From Candidatus Obscuribacterales bacterium (GTDB lineage Bacteria; Cyanobacteriota; Vampirovibrionia; Obscuribacterales; Obscuribacteraceae), in assembly GCA_021732085.1 (NCBI GenBank), contig JAKFVQ010000024.1, positions 62,001 to 126,000 on the forward strand: DNA of 64,000 nucleotides. The letters are read 5' to 3'. A program made the translations under genes and the position numbers. Below the pieces are notes generated by a model, which did no database searches, was not told the DNA's origin, and was given only the letters and a program-made list of their open reading frames with translations. Positions 9,266-15,938 of this stretch are shown here, in pieces (within the stretch, counting starts at the first letter, position 1; every line of letters begins with the position of its first letter).

Positions 9266-9710
9266 AAAACTTCCAGAAATCCCTCAGTGATTATAACCCT
9301 GTCGCGTCATTCTGTGATTCGAAAAATGTCCACGCTTTTTTGCGGACACGACCTTGCGTGCCTTTGTTTAGACCAGCCGGACCGGCAGTCTTGAACTTGC
9401 TATTTCCAGTCAAGATTCGAAAACCTTTATTGGTAAGACGTTTGGTGATTGAATACAAGCTTTGTCAAGCACCGGCGTGACCTGACCTTTTCTCGGTGGC
9501 AGTGTCACCCTCAGCAATAAGGGCATAAATTCTGACAGCATGACAAGAGGTGGCGAGCTCACCGATGAGACTCGGTAGGTGAGGCAAACTCCCTACTCTA
9601 AGAACCATTTAGTCCACAGCCACCATGCCCAATGTGTTACGCTGTCCATAGGCGCACGCCGTATATGCGTGCTCTAAGTGGTGTCTTACCAGACGAGCGA
9701 GACTAAATCG
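9266..9710. other. Divergent intergenic region, 445 bp
   Basis: It separates the minus-strand TPR gene from the plus-strand hydrolase and must hold both promoters. The half nearer the hydrolase contains a possible folded leader, listed separately. No open frame with a ribosome site is seen. Confidence 0.45.
9535..9635 (+). promoter_or_regulatory. Candidate structured 5' leader RNA
   Basis: GGTGGC (about 9549) can pair with GCCACC (about 9619), extended by GCAT with ATGC outside a bulge. Inside lies CTCACCGATGAGACTCGGTA followed by GGTGAG, which can form a hairpin in two registers. The layout resembles a multi-branch leader ahead of the secreted hydrolase gene. The CCGATGA stretch recalls S-box RNAs, but the rest does not match that class. 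No known riboswitch is assigned. Confidence 0.25.
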
Positions 9711-10745
9711 ATGTTCAGTTTTTTGAATAAAGCGAGAGTGAATGTTGCGGTCATCGCATGTTTGTTTCTCTCACAAATGCCCGCCGCACTTTCAAATGAA
9801 TTGCAACGGCTCGGCAGTGACATCGAAGGTAGTGGCACTCTGATTTGCCAGCTTATGGAAATGGACGCACCCCCAGTGCTTCCTCATGTGGGCAAGGATA
9901 AGAGTGCTCCAGTCATTGACGTAACTCCAGTCATGTCTTGGATGCCGGAGGGCAAGCCGAAGGGCGTGCTTGTTTGCGTGCATGGATTAGGATTGCACAA
10001 AGGAACTTACGCTCCATTCGGTGAACGCATGGCGAAAGCCGGTTATGCCATTTATGCGATGGACGTGCGCGGTTTCGGCGAGTTTCAACAATTGCCCGGC
10101 GATCGCAAATGTAATTTTTCAAAATGCATGGATGATGTGCGCGATGCCCTAAAGCTCGTTCATGAGTTGCACAAAGATGTTCCTGTGTATGTGCTTGGTG
10201 AATCTATGGGCGGTGCTATTGCCATGCGCATAACGGAAGAGCATCCCGAGCTTGTCGACGGTTTGATTTCTTCAGTCCCCGGAGCTAAGAGAAAGAACGC
10301 CGGAGGCATGACGATGAAGGTCGGCATGAAATTACTGACCGGTGGTACCGGAGCTGAGATCAATGTAGGCGACAGCGTAATTAAGCAGTCAACCAAGAAG
10401 GAAGAGCTACGCAAGGCATGGAGCGAAGATCAACTTGCTCGGATGACATTGACTGCCGGAGAGCTTATGCAGTTCCAAAATTTCATGAATGAAAACGAGA
10501 AATTCGCCAACAAGATCACCAAGACACCAGTTCTAATGGTTCAGGGGGCGCAAGATGAGCTGGTCAAGCAATCCGACAATGAAGCGATTTTGAAAAGAAT
10601 CGGTTGCGAGGATAAGCTGCTGGTTTTTGTAGCAAATGGTGAACACCTGATTTTTGAAGAAGGACAATTCGACGAAACCGATGTGGCGCTGGTCTTGCGC
10701 TGGTTGGATGCGCCAGCGCCCAAGCGCAAAACAATCGAAGGCTAA
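9711..10745 (+). CDS. Secreted alpha/beta hydrolase, monoacylglycerol-lipase-like
   Basis: 344 residues from ATG 9711. An upstream GTG at 9678 would add 11 residues in front of a clear signal peptide (MFSFLNKARVNVAVIACLFL), so the later start is preferred. The nucleophile elbow GESMGG places Ser near residue 165. Asp in QGAQDE (near 280) and His in NGEHLIFEE (near 310) complete the triad. GVLVCVHGLGLHKGTY supplies the oxyanion HG motif and MDVRGFGEF is typical of the serine aminopeptidase S33 / MGL group. The substrate is probably a lipid ester, but this is not decided by sequence. The signal peptide implies action outside the cytoplasm. Confidence 0.85.
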   Translation: MFSFLNKARVNVAVIACLFLSQMPAALSNELQRLGSDIEGSGTLICQLMEMDAPPVLPHVGKDKSAPVIDVTPVMSWMPEGKPKGVLVCVHGLGLHKGTYAPFGERMAKAGYAIYAMDVRGFGEFQQLPGDRKCNFSKCMDDVRDALKLVHELHKDVPVYVLGESMGGAIAMRITEEHPELVDGLISSVPGAKRKNAGGMTMKVGMKLLTGGTGAEINVGDSVIKQSTKKEELRKAWSEDQLARMTLTAGELMQFQNFMNENEKFANKITKTPVLMVQGAQDELVKQSDNEAILKRIGCEDKLLVFVANGEHLIFEEGQFDETDVALVLRWLDAPAPKRKTIEG

Positions 10746-10788
10746 GATCTGAGTGTCGTCTAAACGCAAGCGCGGTTCGAATGGGAGC

Positions 10789-10805
10789 GCAGGCTTCCAG
10801 CCTGC
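10789..10805. repeat. REP-like palindrome GCAGGC-ttcca-GCCTGC
   Basis: A perfect 6-bp stem with a 5-base loop sits 43 bases after the hydrolase stop, inside a GGGAGCGCAGGCTTCCAGCC context. From general knowledge, similar palindromes are dispersed extragenic elements in several bacterial phyla. Only one copy was seen here. It is not followed by a T-run, so a terminator is unlikely. Confidence 0.45.
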
Positions 10806-10894
10806 TTCTAAAAATAGCCTACAATCTAGTACTACTCCCGAACAAGGAGCTCTTCGGAGTCGGTGGCGCTCTTCAATTAACTATCTGATTCGGG

Positions 10895-11329
10895 CTAAAT
10901 AGAGTTTCGCTTATGCAGAATGTCACCGGCGTTGAAGCGCTTGTATGCTCGATGTGCAAGAAAATAGGTGAGCGGTTTGCGGCACGGATTGCATTTTTGA
11001 TCCAGTAACAAGTGGGTCAGAACCGACAAAGTGATGCCGACCCGATAGGCGCGCTTCTCCGGTTTCTTGAAGAGAAGGAAGAATAGAGCCAAAAGCTCAT
11101 ACGAGTGAAGCAGGAGATAAAGCTTCCCACTGTAATGTTCGTGTTTTGCTTCGGAAATTTTTTCCCAATTTGGGCGCCAACCATGTGCCTTGACATAGTC
11201 CACAATGTGATCAGCGTCGATAAGCCAGCCGACCAGAAAGCTGGCAATACCTGCTCCTGGTGATTTATAACGATGATAAGTAAATAATCCGATGCCGGCT
11301 GAGGTGATTATGTGACCGAGTGTTCGCAT
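10895..11329 (-). CDS. Small membrane protein, DUF457/YdjM-like
   Basis: 144 residues from ATG 11329, with AGGA 8-11 bases upstream. Earlier in-frame starts at 11353 and 11407 lack good ribosome sites. The sequence has a HIITSAGIGLF opening, a GWLIDADHIVDY motif near residue 35 and late histidines (LTHLLLDQ), which match the His/Asp pattern of the DUF457 (YdjM-like, predicted metal-dependent) inner-membrane family. Two or three hydrophobic helices are visible (around 20-38, 71-83 and 95-108). Members are short integral membrane proteins of poorly known role. Assignment is by motif only. Confidence 0.6.
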   Translation of the reverse strand: MRTLGHIITSAGIGLFTYHRYKSPGAGIASFLVGWLIDADHIVDYVKAHGWRPNWEKISEAKHEHYSGKLYLLLHSYELLALFFLLFKKPEKRAYRVGITLSVLTHLLLDQKCNPCRKPLTYFLAHRAYKRFNAGDILHKRNSI

Positions 11330-11515
11330 TGATTTCGAAATCCTGAGGAGCATAAAAGATGAATAGTTACTTATTCTTTTATACATGAACACTGGCGGGG
11401 CTGCCAACTGGGGCTTGGTGCTACACCCTATGAAACAAATTGATGGTGCCTAAGGTCTTAAGGACTGTTTCACGGTATCCTTTTTAGTATTGAATTCCTG
11501 CTCAGGAGCCCAGCA

Positions 11516-12703
11516 ATGATCGGCTTGCGCACCAGTTTATATAGAACAAGTATGTGTTCACTAGCAATGTCGCTTTCATTGCTTTGCTTACTTCCCTCGT
11601 TCGCTCAGGCTCAAGGAGCGACTCCAGCTCCTGCGGCCCCCGGCGCAACTCCTGCAAAGCCAGGACAATACACGCCAAATCCACGGGCCGTCAGCTTGTA
11701 CAATTTGGGCTTGACTGCACACAAGCAGGGCAGCCCGGAATCCGCCATCATCTTTTTCAAGCGCGCCTGCGACATTGACCCTGATTTGGCTGATGCTCAG
11801 TACAACCTTGGTGTCCTTTATCAAATGCAGAAGCGCTTCAAGGAAGCTATTCCGCGCTTCGAGGAAGTGCTGCGTATAAAGCCAAGCGATCCTGATGCGC
11901 ATTTCCAACTTGGAATCATCCTCCAGGATACTGGCAGACCAGGCGAGGCTCGTCAGCATTTATCAGCAATTGCGCCAAACAATCCTCATTTCGCCGAAGC
12001 TCAACGCCGTATTGGCCAGTTAGGCAATGCGGTGGCTGATCCCAATCCTGTTGTGCAGCAGCCGGCTCAGACTCCTCCTGCTCAGTTACAGCCACCCACT
12101 GATTTACCATCTCAAAATCCGGTCTACACTTCGCCAGGCACTGGGACTGCGTATGGAGCAATGCCGCAGAATCAAGCGCCAATCAGCACACCGCCTGCTG
12201 CGACCCCACAAGCTGATCCGTACAAAGATCAGCCTGCAACCGCTTACATTCCAAATAGCAATCAAGCGCCGCCCCCGGCCCAAACCGGACCAGTGCCGAA
12301 CATGCCGAACTCATCCCTTCGTGTAATCGCAACCGGCTTTTCCGCGCCATCCGGTCTGGCATTCGATCGCAACGGCAGCCTTTACGTAGCAAACTACATG
12401 ACTAACAGCATCGACCGAATCAGCCCGGACGGAACACGCAACACGTTCTGCACAGGAGTCAATTTGCGCGGTCCAATCGGATTGGTTGTGGACGATTCAA
12501 ACAATCTCTATGTAGCCAACTATAACTCGGGCACGGTTGTGCGAGTCAGCCCAGCCGGTATATCGAACATCATTGCGTCGGGCTTCAAGAAACCTTATTA
12601 CTTGACCCTCGACAAAGATGGCAACTTGTATGTTAGCCAGCAGGAAGACAACTCAATTGTTCGCATCGTGCTGCCTCGCGCACTCGGTGCTCGCACCCCA
12701 TAG
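11516..12703 (+). CDS. Secreted TPR-NHL repeat protein
   Basis: 395 residues. A signal peptide (hydrophobic core about 15-30, cleavage near AQA) is followed by an Ala/Pro linker, then TPR units at about 60-155 (for example YNLGLTAHKQGSPESAIIFF and YNLGVLYQMQKRFKEAI). A Pro/Gln-rich spacer (about 170-262) leads to a C-terminal set of NHL/SMP-30-like beta-propeller blades: GFSAPSGLAFDRNGSLYVAN, then two more copies with GNLYVS-type strands. Three blades cannot close a propeller alone, so the protein may oligomerise or bind a partner. It is probably a periplasmic scaffold. Its neighbours give no pathway. Confidence 0.8.
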   Translation: MIGLRTSLYRTSMCSLAMSLSLLCLLPSFAQAQGATPAPAAPGATPAKPGQYTPNPRAVSLYNLGLTAHKQGSPESAIIFFKRACDIDPDLADAQYNLGVLYQMQKRFKEAIPRFEEVLRIKPSDPDAHFQLGIILQDTGRPGEARQHLSAIAPNNPHFAEAQRRIGQLGNAVADPNPVVQQPAQTPPAQLQPPTDLPSQNPVYTSPGTGTAYGAMPQNQAPISTPPAATPQADPYKDQPATAYIPNSNQAPPPAQTGPVPNMPNSSLRVIATGFSAPSGLAFDRNGSLYVANYMTNSIDRISPDGTRNTFCTGVNLRGPIGLVVDDSNNLYVANYNSGTVVRVSPAGISNIIASGFKKPYYLTLDKDGNLYVSQQEDNSIVRIVLPRALGARTP

Positions 12704-12777
12704 CGCCTGGAACCAGTCCAGGGTTAGACAGTCTATTCTCCAGTACTCGGTTCAGCGACTAAACTGCGATAACAACT

Positions 12778-13419
12778 ATGCCTGCAATGTACGATCCGAA
12801 GGCATTCACGCCATTCCGCACATTCCTCTATATGGCGACGGCGCGCTATTTCTTTGGACCGCTTTTCTTTGTCCAAAATCGCTTGGAATGGCATGGGCGC
12901 GAAAACATTCCGGATGGTCCCTGTGTTTTCGTTTCGAACCATTTGTCGAATTGGGATCCACCGCTGGTAACGCGCATTGTTGATCGCCCTGTATCGTATT
13001 TGGCAAAGAAGGAGCTCTATACGGATCCGTTCTTCAAAAACCTTGTGCGCGCTTACGGCGCGATTTCGATTGATCGAGATAAGCCAGAGAAATCCACGTT
13101 CAAAGCCGTAAAGGAAATGCTGTCGCAGGGATGGAATCTTGGGATGTTCATTGAGGGTACGCGGAGCAAGACGCCGGGCATTCTCGGACAACCGCACATC
13201 GGACCAGCCTACTTCGCTAAAGCAAACAAGTTGCCCCTTGTGCCAATTGGAATCATTGGCAGCAATGTTAAAAACGGAAAAGTGGTGGCATACATCGGAA
13301 AGCCCATAGATCAGTCAGACGATCTTGAGGAAACGACTTGGCGAACCCTGAAGGCAATCGCAGATTTGACCGGATTTCAGATGCCTGAGCGGCTGATAGA
13401 AGCGGAAAAGACCGTTTGA
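12778..13419 (+). CDS. plsC: 1-acyl-sn-glycerol-3-phosphate acyltransferase
   Basis: 213 residues. The catalytic HX4D motif is SNHLSNWDP (His55, Asp60) and the substrate-binding block is MFIEGTRSKTPG (about 123-134), followed by VPIGIIGS. These are blocks I and III of the PlsC/LPLAT family, which transfers an acyl chain to lysophosphatidic acid at the inner membrane to make phosphatidic acid. Length is near the family norm of about 200-250. A second in-frame ATG lies three codons later and neither start has a strong ribosome site. It follows the TPR-NHL gene by 74 bases and may be cotranscribed. Confidence 0.88.
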   Translation: MPAMYDPKAFTPFRTFLYMATARYFFGPLFFVQNRLEWHGRENIPDGPCVFVSNHLSNWDPPLVTRIVDRPVSYLAKKELYTDPFFKNLVRAYGAISIDRDKPEKSTFKAVKEMLSQGWNLGMFIEGTRSKTPGILGQPHIGPAYFAKANKLPLVPIGIIGSNVKNGKVVAYIGKPIDQSDDLEETTWRTLKAIADLTGFQMPERLIEAEKTV

Positions 13420-13523
13420 CCGGGCCGCTCGATTCTGTTTCACAAAGCTCGCACGCACAGCCGTTACTCTAGTCTTGTGCAATTGCGCACATTAGCTGAT
13501 TAGGCATTAGGGTGGCTTTGGTT

Positions 13524-14231
13524 ATGGAAAATAATTTCGAAAGTGGAAAAGCAAACGATACCGGCGCTGCTCTTGCAGATACCGGCGCATCAACGAACAA
13601 CGAAAGTATTGTCAACGTTCTTGCGATTTTGTCCGATGGAAAAACAACAATGCGCGGTCCATCCGGCACCGGCTTCATAGTCGACTACGACAAAGCAGAA
13701 CAATGCACTGTCGCAACATCTCTGCATGCCATCATTCCTGATAGCCGAGCGCCGCTTGCCTCAATTGAAGTCACCGGCGCCGACGGCAAGAAATACCCAG
13801 CACATTTTGCTGAGGTCGATCGCCCTCACGATCTGGCGTTGCTAACACTGGATGGCGTAAGTAAGACAGATTCAGTTTGTAAGCATTTGCCGCTGGCTGA
13901 CGATTTGAATAATTTGAAAGCCGGCGACTCGGTCACACGATTGACCAGAAGTCGCTGGGGCGATGCTTCTCAGAACGTGGGCAGCTTCACATTCAGTGCT
14001 AAACGCGATGATATCGAACTTGTGAAATTGGAAGGCGAAGATTTCAATCGCTCCGTAATGGTATTTGATCTCTATAATAATCGTGGTGTCGACCTTGGTG
14101 GCAGCCCGATTCTAAATTCAGAGGGCAAAGTAATCGCCATTCATGGCGGTGGACTCGATGGAAAAACCAGCGTCGCCACCCCAGTTGATTCGCTTCAATC
14201 GCTAATGAAGGTTGAGCACGGAAAACGCTGA
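13524..14231 (+). CDS. Trypsin-like (S1C-type) protein with altered nucleophile motif
   Basis: 235 residues from ATG 13524, chosen because AGGGTGG lies about 9 bases upstream. A GTG at 13512 is the alternative. The fold is recognisable from GTGFIVD, then TSLHAI (His68 at the catalytic position), RPHDLALLTL (Asp103) and the end block GKVIAIHGGG. Where HtrA-like proteases have GNSGGP, this protein reads GVDLGGSPI (residues 188-196): the Ser before GG is replaced by Leu and a Ser appears after GG, in a loop two residues longer. It may be a pseudoprotease or use a shifted Ser. There is no signal peptide and no PDZ domain. Confidence 0.7.
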   Translation: MENNFESGKANDTGAALADTGASTNNESIVNVLAILSDGKTTMRGPSGTGFIVDYDKAEQCTVATSLHAIIPDSRAPLASIEVTGADGKKYPAHFAEVDRPHDLALLTLDGVSKTDSVCKHLPLADDLNNLKAGDSVTRLTRSRWGDASQNVGSFTFSAKRDDIELVKLEGEDFNRSVMVFDLYNNRGVDLGGSPILNSEGKVIAIHGGGLDGKTSVATPVDSLQSLMKVEHGKR

Positions 14232-14751
14232 TGTGATCTATTGAAAGTCGTATCCTCACAAATTGAACATGTCTGTTGAAGAGCTTCGCCGTACGGTGAT
14301 GAAAGCGACGGAGATCAGGGCGCATGATTAAATCTGCTTTACAACCGCCGGGAAACTGATATTATCGTGGGTGTTCTAGACTGATTTGGTCTAGATTTTC
14401 ACTTTCCGCACATTACTACTTAAATTCAGGGGTTAAGGTTCAAGCTGGAACTTGAACAGTTCGGGCTCGGTTCGCAATAGCTAAGCAGCTCATTCTTTTC
14501 CGCTTTAACAGAGCCGCAGAGCATCCGTCTGGGAGGGTGCATTCAGCTATTTTGTTCAATTTATCTTGAGTTGGTGTTCACCGCCAAACATTCATTCGTT
14601 TCCTGCATAGTTTGCTGTAGCACAAGTGTTTTGTGCGCAGCTTGTGCTTCAAAATTTCAAAATAAATATTCGATGCTAACTTGATAGGGCAGGTTAGCTC
14701 GGAGTTCTTTCAGCCGTAATTAATTCGGGTAATTGCGTTTGAGGTAAAGTC
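14232..14751. other. Intergenic region, 520 bp
   Basis: It contains the terminator-like hairpin at 14375-14399 and the 5' leader of the gene at 14752, which is long and AT-rich near 14640-14720. No open frame with a ribosome site is seen. Confidence 0.4.
14375..14399 (+). terminator. Probable rho-independent terminator after the trypsin-like gene
   Basis: TCTAGAC (14375-14381) pairs with GTCTAGA (14389-14395) across a 7-base loop, followed by TTTT. It lies about 145 bases after the stop codon. The stem is AT-rich, so strength is uncertain. Confidence 0.45.
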
Positions 14752-15930
14752 GTGGCTTCTGATTCGGAAAGCGATGTTTCCAATCGTGTCTCAGATAACA
14801 GTGCCGACCGCCAGGAAGGTAGATCTGAACAGCACGATAGAATGGTTGGTGAAACACAACAAGGTGCTGTTGCCGAAAATTTTGGTCGGAACAGTTCTGA
14901 ACAGCGTAGCCAAGATTCCAGAAACCTTGTGCAGGGTGGTGCTCTTCCTGATCTCTTGCTTGAGGATTCAGGTTCGAAGAACTCCCAGAAGGGAGCGTCT
15001 GATTCGTCTGCTCAACGACAAGCCGGTTCTGAAAGCGCACGGCAATTTTCCGATCCCGGTCTAGCCTCTGTCGATGAAGCCTTGCAAAAAGGTTCAGCCG
15101 CTGCCAATGATGCGCCAGCTGTGCGCTCTGAAGGAGGCACTGGATTCGTTGATCCGGCGCTTTCTTCCGTCAATGATGCTCTGCAGAAGGGGTCTGCTGC
15201 CAAGGACGCTCCGGCTTCTCCGCAAAGAGCTGAAGGGCGAGATGGAAATGCAGAGAGGAATAAACCTGAGGCTGAAAATAAGAAGGATGCAAGCGATGCA
15301 AGTAAACCAGCCAATGCGCTCACTCCACCAGAACCAGTAACCTTTCGCGATGTCCAGCCCAGCGGCTACACCCCCGGTGGCGGTGGCATCAATGGTGGCA
15401 ATTATGATTTGCATGATCGGAAGGCTCCGACCACCGCTGACTTCTTTGACAAGAAAAATCCATCGGATTATGTGTCGATTGCCGTGGATCGCAATGCACA
15501 TGTAAAGGACGGCCAACTTTTTTACTCGCCAGAATTAGACAAAAAATATGCCAATCAGCTGGCAGAAAAATATCCAAATACAAAACCTGAAGATAGGCAT
15601 ATGTGGCTGAGGGCGGTTGACAGTGGCAGCGCTTTTGATAATACCTGGGGGAAAGGAGGCGGTCCAAGTCGAGTTGATGTTGCGGTGCCGAACGCAGCAG
15701 AAGCAGCTCAGATTAACAAGAATGGGCACGCGAAGAAGGATCCTAGCGATGCGATCAGCCTCACAATGGTTCCTGAAAGCGACAAAGATCGCGTTGCGGC
15801 TTTGGCAAAAATGCCGAACAGCCCAAAACATGAACATATTAAAGGGCTAGATTTCGGTTACCGCGATGAGAAAAAACCATACGTCCGTCTCTTCGACGCC
15901 CCGACACCAGCAAATAATCGCAAACGATGA
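14752..15930 (+). CDS. Hydrophilic protein with possible 3D/RlpA-like C-terminal domain
   Basis: 392 residues, GTG start with GAGG 7 bases upstream. Residues 1-200 are Ser/Asp/Gln/Lys-rich and disordered, with no signal peptide. They contain a duplicated segment: DPGLASVDEALQKGSAA (about 102) and DPALSSVNDALQKGSAA (about 139). Residues about 197-390 form the only folded part: VTFRDVQPSGYTPGGGG, then YVSIAVDRNA, GQLFYSPEL and a late RAVDSGSAF...SRVDVAV block. That order (opening strand, AVD, surface residues, DSG, DVAV) resembles the 3D-type double-psi beta-barrel of lytic transglycosylase-like proteins. A wall-related role is inferred. Its 3' end lies 8 bases from the convergent SbcC-like gene. 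Confidence 0.7.
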   Translation: MASDSESDVSNRVSDNSADRQEGRSEQHDRMVGETQQGAVAENFGRNSSEQRSQDSRNLVQGGALPDLLLEDSGSKNSQKGASDSSAQRQAGSESARQFSDPGLASVDEALQKGSAAANDAPAVRSEGGTGFVDPALSSVNDALQKGSAAKDAPASPQRAEGRDGNAERNKPEAENKKDASDASKPANALTPPEPVTFRDVQPSGYTPGGGGINGGNYDLHDRKAPTTADFFDKKNPSDYVSIAVDRNAHVKDGQLFYSPELDKKYANQLAEKYPNTKPEDRHMWLRAVDSGSAFDNTWGKGGGPSRVDVAVPNAAEAAQINKNGHAKKDPSDAISLTMVPESDKDRVAALAKMPNSPKHEHIKGLDFGYRDEKKPYVRLFDAPTPANNRKR

Positions 15931-15938
15931 GATGACAA

